Below are positions 50,030 to 56,984 of a stretch of DNA of 64,000 nucleotides, piece after piece. Position 1 is the stretch's first letter, and each line of letters starts with the position of its first letter. The stretch lies in the NCBI GenBank assembly GCA_964532225.1, contig CAZHHM010000007.1:6360-70359 (forward strand), given 5' to 3'. This DNA is from CAZHHM01 sp964532225 (lineage in GTDB: Bacteria; Margulisbacteria; WOR-1; JAKLHX01). The notes beneath the pieces are model-generated. The model was given only the letters and a program-made list of their open reading frames with translations, ran no database searches and was not told the origin of the DNA. The position numbers and the translations under genes are program-made.

Positions 50030-52369
50030 ATGAGGATATCCGACCGGAATAACGCCGTCATGAACCATCGTGATGAAGCGTACTTATCAGGCAAAAGCAG
50101 GGCTCTGCCCGCTGAAGGGATGCGTCCTGAGATCCTTGTTCCTGAAAATGGGACCAAGTCGGATATCTATTACCTTTCCGAGCACTTGTCAGCACAGAAG
50201 GCCAGTAATGCCACTTTTAACATAAACGGCAAAGACCTTAGGCTGGTTCCGGCTGCTCATCCTGTTTACAAGCCTACCGCCAGGGTCGATCTGACATTGG
50301 ACAGGGCCTTGGCTCAGGAAAGCAGCGCAAGCTTCACTAATACAAGCAGTATGGATTTCAAGATGGCCTTCTTCAAAAGCGGCGAGACAAATACTGTTTA
50401 TACGGTGACAGTGCCAAAGAACAGCAATTTTGTAACAGTATTTTTCCCTGCCGGCATAGACAGGCTTTCCATATTCGCGGAACAGGTCGCTACTCCGGGC
50501 AGTATTGAACTTGGTTCACCTGTCATCAGGGAAGGAGGCCCTGATGCTCTTAAGCTCAACACACAAGAACTCTCGTTCTATCTCGACATGCTGTTTGCAA
50601 CAGGCAGGAACGACGAGGCCTCCGCACTTCTACGGCAGATAATGAGCAGGGATCCTGCTGAAGTAGGGTACATCTTAAACAGGGTCCCTGACAAAAAAGT
50701 GGTCGCAGATATCATGGAGGAGATCATCCGGTCCGGCAATGTTCCTTTTCTTGAAACAGTTCTGGGGAACAAGACCTCTGCACCGAGCGACAATGTAAGG
50801 GAAGCATGCGCCGACCTTCTTGAGAACAGACCGGAGATATGCGGAGATATCCGTTCCCTGGTGTTGTTGGCTGTAAGCCTGACAAGGGTATCGAACAGAT
50901 CCCCTTTGCCCCAGGGGCATCTTCTCAAGAACGCTTCCGAACGGCTCCGAAACGATAAAGAGGTGGTGACAGCCGCTGTCAAGAACGAACCGGCAGCAAT
51001 GGAGTTCGCTTCGGAGACTCTGAAGAACGACAAAGATTATTTAAGCGAACTGCTCGATGTTCTGGACAGGTTCTCTATTGCAGATTGTTTCAAAATGTTC
51101 TCCGAAGGAGTAAGAGGGGACAAGAGGACGGTACTAAATGTCATCCTGAAGGACGGAAAATGCCTGAAATACGCGTCAGCTTCGATGCAGGATGATATGG
51201 ACGTGGTCAAGGCAGCTGTTTCGACAAATTCGAACAATATCTGGTATGCATCGGAGAGGATACGGAACGAACCTGAAGTTATGTTCGATCTTATTGACCG
51301 CCAGACGGGGCTCATCGATGCTTCCGGACCGCGAGTAAAAGGACTTATAGACCATGTCTTTTCGGATGTGCTCGGCATAAGGCTATATGAAAGGTTCCGC
51401 AGCAGCTGGAAAGAGATAGTGAGGAACAGATATTCCGTTTGTGTTGATGCGGATAAAAGGTCATATCTGGAAAGAGTTCTGGGAAATGAGTTCTTCAAGG
51501 GCCTTGATAATGATCCGCGACCTTTAGCCTATGCATCATTGGCATGGCATGATCACAACGGTGCGTTCAAGAACGGCGGTGATGATATCGTTGACCTTAT
51601 TAAGGGTTACAAGGTAGTGTATTACGAACTGACATCAGATTCTGACCTTGAGAAAAGCATCAAAGAGGTCAAAAGTTCTGGAAGGCCTGAATTGATGTTC
51701 GTCGGGGCACATGGCACGAAAACGAGCATGCTTTTTGACCCGGGGAAAGGTATCGGCGGGAGGCTTGACGTCAACGACTATTTCCTCCGCTCTTGTATGA
51801 AGGATTTCATCAAGGACGGCGGTATGCTGATCACCCGAGCCTGTGACGTAGGGTCATATGCCGGGGAGGACAGGCCGAAATACATTGACAATCTGATCGA
51901 GTTCCTGCATTACATCACGGACTTTAAGGTCCATGTGTTCGGGAGCCAGGAGCCGTCGTACGGCATGTCCTTTGTCATGAAAGAGAATAAAGTGGTAGAT
52001 GTGATCTATTCTCCCAACGATGTTCTGCATCTCTATCCGGGAGATAAGCGGGACTATAATATCCCCCATGACCGTCCGTTCGAGGACGCTCCGGTGTCCG
52101 CAGCACTTTCTGTTGATATTTCTCCGAACCCTTTCAGGGACGGGGCGAGCATCTCTGTTTCCAGAAATGATGACGGAAGGTCTGCCAGGATACTGATAAC
52201 CGATCTTCTCGGCCGGAGGATCAGGGAATATGAGGCTTCCTCAACATCGGTCATAAAGTGGGACGGCAAGGACAGCAATGGGGTCGATGTGCCTTCCGGC
52301 AGTTATCTGGTCAATATTGTGGAGCCGGACGGAAAGAGCATTACAAGAAAAGCTGTTAAGACAAGATGA
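50030..52369 (+). CDS. DUF4116-repeat protein with a caspase/CHAT-like domain and FlgD-type Ig tail
   Basis: A 779-aa protein without signal peptide. Residues 1-300: unknown, beta-rich then helical. About 300-430: DUF4116-type repeats (LRNDKEVVTAAVKNEPAAMEFASETLKND; MQDDMDVVKAAV...WYASERIRNE). About 500-680: alpha/beta domain with MFVGAHGTKTS (His561) and MLITRACDVGS (Cys605), the His-Cys order and spacing of CHAT/caspase-like peptidases. About 700-779: FlgD/Por-like tail (ISPNPFRDG, ITDLLGRRIREY, WDGKDSNGVDVPSGSYLVNI). A ribosome site AAGGGGG is present. No clear sigma-28 motif upstream. Confidence 0.75.
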   Translation: MRISDRNNAVMNHRDEAYLSGKSRALPAEGMRPEILVPENGTKSDIYYLSEHLSAQKASNATFNINGKDLRLVPAAHPVYKPTARVDLTLDRALAQESSASFTNTSSMDFKMAFFKSGETNTVYTVTVPKNSNFVTVFFPAGIDRLSIFAEQVATPGSIELGSPVIREGGPDALKLNTQELSFYLDMLFATGRNDEASALLRQIMSRDPAEVGYILNRVPDKKVVADIMEEIIRSGNVPFLETVLGNKTSAPSDNVREACADLLENRPEICGDIRSLVLLAVSLTRVSNRSPLPQGHLLKNASERLRNDKEVVTAAVKNEPAAMEFASETLKNDKDYLSELLDVLDRFSIADCFKMFSEGVRGDKRTVLNVILKDGKCLKYASASMQDDMDVVKAAVSTNSNNIWYASERIRNEPEVMFDLIDRQTGLIDASGPRVKGLIDHVFSDVLGIRLYERFRSSWKEIVRNRYSVCVDADKRSYLERVLGNEFFKGLDNDPRPLAYASLAWHDHNGAFKNGGDDIVDLIKGYKVVYYELTSDSDLEKSIKEVKSSGRPELMFVGAHGTKTSMLFDPGKGIGGRLDVNDYFLRSCMKDFIKDGGMLITRACDVGSYAGEDRPKYIDNLIEFLHYITDFKVHVFGSQEPSYGMSFVMKENKVVDVIYSPNDVLHLYPGDKRDYNIPHDRPFEDAPVSAALSVDISPNPFRDGASISVSRNDDGRSARILITDLLGRRIREYEASSTSVIKWDGKDSNGVDVPSGSYLVNIVEPDGKSITRKAVKTR

Positions 52370-52478
52370 TCCAAGCACTTAGTCCCGTCCGGAAGCCCCC
52401 CACCAGGACAAGACCGCCATTGATACGGCAGCAACCAGCAGCCACCATAACCAGCCCATAGATAGCCTCCAATGAGAG

Positions 52479-52484
52479 TATAAT
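52479..52484 (+). promoter_or_regulatory. -10 box of the 52491 gene
   Basis: TATAAT followed by exactly 6 nt and ATG 52491; no ribosome site. Predicted leaderless. Confidence 0.6.
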
Positions 52485-52490
52485 TGAACT

Positions 52491-53066
52491 ATGTTCTATT
52501 TTGACATACCTTCAGGGACAAAACAGTCGGGATCGTTCCTTGTGCCTTCTTCCTGGCAGGACCAGATGAAAAGGCCCAGGGGCGTTGACATCAAGAACGA
52601 GGTTTATTTTCTTAATGACGCCACGCCTTCCAAGAGCGTGATCCTGCTTTCTTCCGAGAGGGTCATCCCGCTGAAAGAACTTTCATTTTTCCTGATATGG
52701 AGATATCAGAAGACCTATACCAGAGAACTGTTCGAATCGCTTTACGGAAAGATGTTCGGCGCGGTGCAGGAATATTTGGATAACAAAAGGTCAAATCTTA
52801 ACGGGATAAACGGAATGATCCAGGGGATACCGTTCGGCGATAAGACCTATAAGTTCAAGCAGTCTTTCTACGTTCATCAGGCCGTTCCTCTGCAGTTTCA
52901 GGGAGCTAACTTTGCCGTGGGGCTTTCCGTAGACAGGGTCTGCAATCCGGCAGGAATGGAAGTCAAGGCGCCTGCGGAGATCTCTAACGCTTACAAAGAA
53001 CTGAAGACCATACTCGGTCAGGAGCTTGATTATATGGGCAGGAACCCGGCGCTGCAGCAGAAGTAG
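52491..53066 (+). CDS. Unknown 191-aa protein
   Basis: No family recognised. It is soluble, mixed alpha/beta, with an aromatic-rich middle (LIWRYQKTYTRELFESLYGKMFG). The last codons (NPALQQK, stop) are part of the segment duplicated at 53503 and 54521. Start chosen at the ATG 6 nt after the -10 box. About 120 bp of noncoding sequence separates it from the 50030 gene. Confidence 0.65.
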   Translation: MFYFDIPSGTKQSGSFLVPSSWQDQMKRPRGVDIKNEVYFLNDATPSKSVILLSSERVIPLKELSFFLIWRYQKTYTRELFESLYGKMFGAVQEYLDNKRSNLNGINGMIQGIPFGDKTYKFKQSFYVHQAVPLQFQGANFAVGLSVDRVCNPAGMEVKAPAEISNAYKELKTILGQELDYMGRNPALQQK

Positions 53067-53180
53067 GGAAGAGAAGAAGTTTGTTAGTTGGTCAGGTCGG
53101 CATCATATAGCAAGTATTATCAAGCTATCTAACTAACTAACAAACTAACCAACTAACAGACTTTCCAACTAACCAACTTT
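53046..53180. repeat. GTTAGTTG-type palindromic element, copy A
   Basis: Begins in the last codons of the 52491 gene (GGCGCTGCAGCAGAAGTAGG). It contains a left arm with AGTTTGTTAGTTGGT, an AT-rich centre (ATATAGCAAGTATTATCAAG), and a long right arm of AACTAACTAACAAACTAACC type. The arms are inverted complements, so a hairpin can form. Confidence 0.8.
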
Positions 53181-53202
53181 CCTGCTTTAAACGAACCCAA
53201 AT

Positions 53203-53442
53203 TTACCTGTTGCCATTGCCTTTCTCTAAGGTGCCAAAATGGTACCTTAGAGCTTCGTATTCGGTCTTTGTGAGAGAGAACATGAAATCGGCAGGGAATC
53301 GCTCTGAATTCCTGTTCACCGCCCTTTTTAGCTGTTTGGTGCCTATCCCGTAAAGGATGGCAAGATCGGCGTCCAGCATAACCTTTTGGCCGCGGATATA
53401 CAGTATCTTTTCTTCTATAAAATGAGCGGTCAGTTTGTGCAT
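53203..53442 (-). pseudogene. Truncated ORF6N-domain protein
   Basis: A 79-aa frame: IRGQKVMLDADLAILYGIGTKQLKRAVNRNSERFPADFMFSLTKTEYEALRYHFGTL. This is the ORF6N (KilA-N-like) DNA-binding domain found in phage and mobile-element proteins, normally 170-200 residues and continuing with a glycine-rich segment. Here it stops right where repeat copy A begins, which suggests truncation. It lies in the 598-bp interval between the 52491 and 53665 genes. Confidence 0.75.
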
Positions 53443-53502
53443 GCCGGCAAGGGAGCAATTTTCATGCCGTTATTAAGAGGCAGGTAGCCAGCCGGTGACA
53501 GG

Positions 53503-53572
53503 AATCCGGCGCTGCAGCAAAAGTAGGGAAGAGAAGAAGTTTGTTAGTCGGTCAGGTCGACATCTAACTTCA
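53503..53572. repeat. GTTAGTTG-type element, copy B (partial)
   Basis: Repeats the last codons of the 52491 gene and the left arm (GCTGCAGCAAAAGTAGGG through GGTCAGGTCGACATC), then diverges. The centre and right arm are missing. Confidence 0.8.
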
Positions 53573-53623
53573 AAACATCCGATATTTTCTTGTTTCGTTT
53601 ATAAGACAACGTTGATATCCAGT

Positions 53624-53649
53624 GAAATCCCGTTTGAAACCATCGATAT
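53624..53649 (+). promoter_or_regulatory. Sigma-28-type promoter of the 53665 gene
   Basis: GAAA (53624-53627), a 14-nt spacer, and ATCGATAT (53642-53649). One base shorter than the other members. Confidence 0.6.
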
Positions 53650-53664
53650 ATACTTGAGGTCAAC

Positions 53665-54462
53665 ATGGGTACGGTAAAGAGCTACTGGAGAAGCAGCATG
53701 CCTGTCCCGAAGGTGGACAGGAATATTTCGGATAAAATGCATTCCTTAAGGCGTTTGTATTCAATTTCAGACCGAATAAATCGGATGAACCCCGGTAAGA
53801 TATCACAGATGCAGTACAGAAGCTTTAATGAAGAAGATCCGCAAGGCTATTGGCATGCGTGGGAATATTATGTTCTGGCTTTTCTGCGAGGATGCATATT
53901 CCATGGTTATTGGAAAGAATGGGATTGGGATCAGCGAAGGTCGTACAGGACCAGACATGAGCCGGCGAGCCTAACTTTTGAGTTCAGTCCAAAGCTCGAT
54001 AACATGATCTTTTATGAGCACTTTGATGATAATGCTTCGGAATGGGTGTATACAATACCGGATGCTTTACGTCTGGATAAAGGCCTTCTTACACGAGTTA
54101 TTATTAATAAAGGAACGGACAGGTCTGCTCTTGCGGGGTTGCTGAAGGCCTGTGGTCATGATGTCGGGATCGATAGTTACATGGAGGCTTCAGACAGTGA
54201 GGGATATTTGCTTGCGGACCATTATTACCATAAATTGAAAAGTGGAATAGAAGCCTTAGTCCCTGTTCTTAATGACAACCATCTTATTTGTGCCAATCAA
54301 AGGAAAAGGGGAGATGAACTGCTTTCAGACTTATCTTTGATCTTCTATAAAATGAGCTATTCAAATCTGCCTTCAACGGAAAAGCAGGTCATCGACTTCT
54401 ACCGAAGAATGGTTTTATTCTCCAATAATGAAGATTTCGAGGCGATCATTTCACACGAATAA
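53665..54462 (+). CDS. Orphan 265-aa protein with a sigma-28-type promoter, between repeat copies
   Basis: No family recognised and no signal peptide. The N-terminus is S/R/K-rich (GTVKSYWRSSMPVPKVDRN). The middle is aromatic-rich (WHAWEYYVLAFLRGCIFHGYWKEWDWDQRR). GAGGT lies 5 nt before the ATG. The gene with its promoter sits between copy B and copy C of the palindromic element, like a cassette. Confidence 0.65.
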   Translation: MGTVKSYWRSSMPVPKVDRNISDKMHSLRRLYSISDRINRMNPGKISQMQYRSFNEEDPQGYWHAWEYYVLAFLRGCIFHGYWKEWDWDQRRSYRTRHEPASLTFEFSPKLDNMIFYEHFDDNASEWVYTIPDALRLDKGLLTRVIINKGTDRSALAGLLKACGHDVGIDSYMEASDSEGYLLADHYYHKLKSGIEALVPVLNDNHLICANQRKRGDELLSDLSLIFYKMSYSNLPSTEKQVIDFYRRMVLFSNNEDFEAIISHE

Positions 54463-54520
54463 GAAGCTAAACTCAACAAAAAGCAGGTGGCCAGTAGCCA
54501 GGGTGCCTGTGGCCGAACTC

Positions 54521-54655
54521 CTCGCTGCAGCAGAAGTAGGGAAGAGAAGAAGTTTGTTAGTCGGTCAGGTCGGCATCATATAGAAAGTATTATCAAGCTA
54601 TCTAACTAACAAACTAACCAACTAACAGACTTTCCAACTAACCAACTTCCCTGCT
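54521..54655. repeat. GTTAGTTG-type palindromic element, copy C
   Basis: Nearly identical to copy A over 135 bp, including the CGCTGCAGCAGAAGTAGGG start, which here is outside any gene. It ends at the 3' end of the 55767 gene (54658). Confidence 0.85.
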
Positions 54656-54657
54656 TC

Positions 54658-55767
54658 CTATATCCCCTTCAGGAACTCGTTCTCATACCTGACATTAAGC
54701 CTTTTACGGCCTTTTGTCAGCTCTTTCCCTGCGATATACCCGTAAAGCAGAGGCATCGCGACGCTGGGTTCGACCCAGGCCATCGCGGTATTCGCCATCT
54801 TGTCAACTTTTCCCCATGAGCGGGCCTCGGAAAGGGTTGAAGAGGATAGACCTCCGTCCTGAGTTACGGCAGTTGTGACCTGTATCGCGTAATCATGGCC
54901 TCTTTCTTTTCCGTAGATATAGCTCATGACAATAGAGTCGTTGATGTAGTTCTTCGGCACGCCGCCTGCAACATATATAGCTGCTGTGGCAGGTGACTTC
55001 ACGACCAGCTGTACTATCTCATGATTGTCGCGGATAGAATCGATCGCTATTCCCTTTTTTCCTTCTTTAAGACACCTTACCCTATGCTCCGTAAGCCCGA
55101 TACCTATAGAGGAGTCGTTCAGAGCAGGGATGAAGATCGGGACGCCATGCTTCCTGCACTGGTAAACGATGGACTCTTCATCTTTTACATGCTTTGCGAT
55201 CTCATCGATATATGCCCTGCTGGAATAGTTTCCCGGGACCATCTTGTCGGCAATAAGCCCGCATATCCTGTCGGTCTCCCAGACCTTCATTTCGTCGATG
55301 TATGTGTCGTATATCCTGTCAATACGAAGATCGTGAAGGATAGGGTCATCAGATTCCGGCGTCCCTTTGTAATGCTTGCTGCCGAAGGCCTGGTAAAGGT
55401 CCTGGTATATGACGGCTCCGGTAGAAACTATCACATCTACAGCCCCGGAGACAACCATGTCGCGGATCACTTTTCGTAGTCCTGCCGCGATAAGAGGGCC
55501 TGCAAGCCCCATAAATACTGTCGGCCTCTTTTTGTCCTTGTACATGTTCTTAAGGACCTGAGCACATTGACCTATATTCCTGGCCTGAATGGACATATCA
55601 GCCATCGCTTCCACCAGGTCTGCTACTTTAGTGTTCTTGTCCAGCTTGACCGCTTTTACTTGAGAACCGAGTATCTTCTTCTTGAATTTCTCGTCCTTTT
55701 TCGAAAGCTTAAGATAATCGAATGACCCGTAAAGCGCGTTCTGGAGCATTTTCTTGTTCTTCTTCAA
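54658..55767 (-). CDS. Deoxyhypusine synthase-like protein (possible homospermidine synthase)
   Basis: A 369-aa Rossmann-fold protein: VFMGLAGPLIAAGLRKVIRDMV, VDVIVSTGAVIYQDLYQAFGSKHYKG, PIFIPALNDSSIGIG, and ARSWGKVDKMA with the catalytic lysine of DHS (SWGK). Bacteria lack eIF5A, so such enzymes are thought to make homospermidine or modify other substrates. I chose TTG 55767 because AAGGAG lies 6 nt upstream; ATG 55749 is an alternative. Located next to a DUF559 element. Confidence 0.9.
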   Translation of the reverse strand: MKKNKKMLQNALYGSFDYLKLSKKDEKFKKKILGSQVKAVKLDKNTKVADLVEAMADMSIQARNIGQCAQVLKNMYKDKKRPTVFMGLAGPLIAAGLRKVIRDMVVSGAVDVIVSTGAVIYQDLYQAFGSKHYKGTPESDDPILHDLRIDRIYDTYIDEMKVWETDRICGLIADKMVPGNYSSRAYIDEIAKHVKDEESIVYQCRKHGVPIFIPALNDSSIGIGLTEHRVRCLKEGKKGIAIDSIRDNHEIVQLVVKSPATAAIYVAGGVPKNYINDSIVMSYIYGKERGHDYAIQVTTAVTQDGGLSSSTLSEARSWGKVDKMANTAMAWVEPSVAMPLLYGYIAGKELTKGRKRLNVRYENEFLKGI

Positions 55768-55842
55768 TTGTTTCTCCTTAGAAAAATGGTTATTTATCCA
55801 AAATATCACACAAAAAATCCTTATTCAAGGTAAAATGCTGTC

Positions 55843-56319
55843 ACCCCTTTTGTCACTTCGTGACATTTTCCCCTTGGTAAGGGGAAAAGAAGAAGTCAGT
55901 CTTTGTGAATTTCATTTTCTATGCTGCTGATTACTGAGGCTGGGTCAGAGATCACGTCTTCGTTGCGAAATCTCAGGAATTTGATATTCAATTGCTCTAA
56001 TAAACTCTGACGGGCATTGTCATAATCTGTCTGTTTTTTTGACAAATGGCATGGGCCGTCAATTTCAACTGCCAGCTTTAATCTCGGGCAAAAAAAATCA
56101 ATGACAAAACCTTTAATGCTGTATTGTCTGCGAAATCTTGCGCCTTTGATGCTGTTATTCTTCAGAAAACCCCAGGCTATCGTTTCAGCTGCAGTCATGT
56201 TCTTTCTCAGCGCCCTACGCTTTTGTTTGTCTTTAGATCTATTAAAAAGCTTTGTCATCGACTAAACATTATACACATAAATATTCTCCCCCTTACCAAG
56301 GGGGAGACAAAGAGGGGGT
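55843..56319. mobile_element. Possible DUF559 element with inverted repeat ends
   Basis: The left end (55843-55884) and right end (56288-56319) are inverted copies. A 15-bp core, CCCCTTGGTAAGGGG at 55870-55884, matches the complement of 56289-56303 exactly, and an outer block ACCCC..TTTGTC is shared. Each end can fold into its own hairpin. The DUF559 gene fills the interior. No transposase is encoded, so mobility is inference. Confidence 0.55.
55896..56258 (-). CDS. DUF559 family, Vsr/endonuclease-like protein
   Basis: A 120-aa protein: RRALRKNMTAAETIAWGFLKNNSIKGARFRRQYSIKGFVIDFFCPRLKLAVEIDGPCH. The F-V-I-D-F-x-C and A-V-E-I-D-G motifs are the DUF559 version of the PD-(D/E)XK/Vsr fold. Function is unknown; many bacteria carry such genes in variable positions. 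It is flanked by inverted hairpin repeats. Confidence 0.88.
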   Translation of the reverse strand: MTKLFNRSKDKQKRRALRKNMTAAETIAWGFLKNNSIKGARFRRQYSIKGFVIDFFCPRLKLAVEIDGPCHLSKKQTDYDNARQSLLEQLNIKFLRFRNEDVISDPASVISSIENEIHKD

Positions 56320-56396
56320 GGAATGCTTTACCAAGGGGGAGAAACAGAGGGTGCGAAATGTCTTGCCAGATTGGAGATAAAGAGGGCTGAAATGTC
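56320..56396. repeat. Degenerate tandem copies of the DUF559 right end
   Basis: Two more decayed units follow the right end: TTTACCAAGGGGGAGAAACA (from 56338) and a weaker CTTGCCAGATTGGAGATAAA (from 56363), each about 35 bp long. They end at the -10 box of maf. Confidence 0.6.
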
Positions 56397-56402
56397 TATA
56401 AT
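56397..56402 (+). promoter_or_regulatory. -10 box of maf
   Basis: TATAAT, then exactly 6 nt, then ATG 56409. No ribosome site. Predicted leaderless start. Confidence 0.6.
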
Positions 56403-56408
56403 GTAGAT

Positions 56409-56984
56409 ATGGTAAAAATATGTCTTGCATCAGCTTCACCGCGAAGGCGCGGACTTATCGGCAGGATACTTCCAGGAAAGGTCGAATTCATCAGTCCCGA
56501 TGCGGACGAACTTCACACTAAAGAGCATTCTCCGGAAAAACTGGCGATCCTGAACTCTTTCTTGAAAATGAAGGCTGCAAGAAGAGCAGTTAAGAGCGGA
56601 CTCATAATTGCCGCAGACACCGTGGTGTTTGAAAACAACCATCCTTTAGGGAAACCGGTCACGGTAAAGAGAGCCGCCTCGATGCTGAGAAAAATAAGCG
56701 GGAAAGAGATCGAAGTTGTATCGGGTGTCTGTGTCGATATGGCGGGCAGAACGATCTGCGGAGTTGAAACGACAGAGGTCAAGATCAGATCTCTTACAAA
56801 TAGAGAGATTTCAGATTATGTGAGCACAGGCGAACCGCTGGACAAAGCCGGTGCTTTTGCCATACAGGGCAAGGGCTCTTCTATCGTTGAATGGATAGAA
56901 GGCGATTATTTCAATGTGGTCGGGATGCCTCTGGATGTGCTTTCATCGATACTTAAGAAGTTCGGAGTAAAGACCCGTGCATAA
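56409..56984 (+). CDS. maf: Maf-like nucleoside triphosphate pyrophosphatase
   Basis: A 191-aa protein: LASASPRRRGLI (the S-x-R-R-x-x-L motif), IIAADTVVFENNHPLGKP, and a late GAFAIQGKGSSIVEWIEGDYFNVVGMPL. These are the three Maf blocks. It hydrolyses non-canonical or dTTP/UTP nucleotides to monophosphates. The next gene starts inside its 3' end. Confidence 0.95.
   Translation: MVKICLASASPRRRGLIGRILPGKVEFISPDADELHTKEHSPEKLAILNSFLKMKAARRAVKSGLIIAADTVVFENNHPLGKPVTVKRAASMLRKISGKEIEVVSGVCVDMAGRTICGVETTEVKIRSLTNREISDYVSTGEPLDKAGAFAIQGKGSSIVEWIEGDYFNVVGMPLDVLSSILKKFGVKTRA

Noticed and set aside
49960..50030. Sigma-28-type promoter for the 50030 gene
   Set aside because: CACGAATA is present but there is no GAAA/TAAA at the right distance and no intact CGAT, so membership in the group is unproven.
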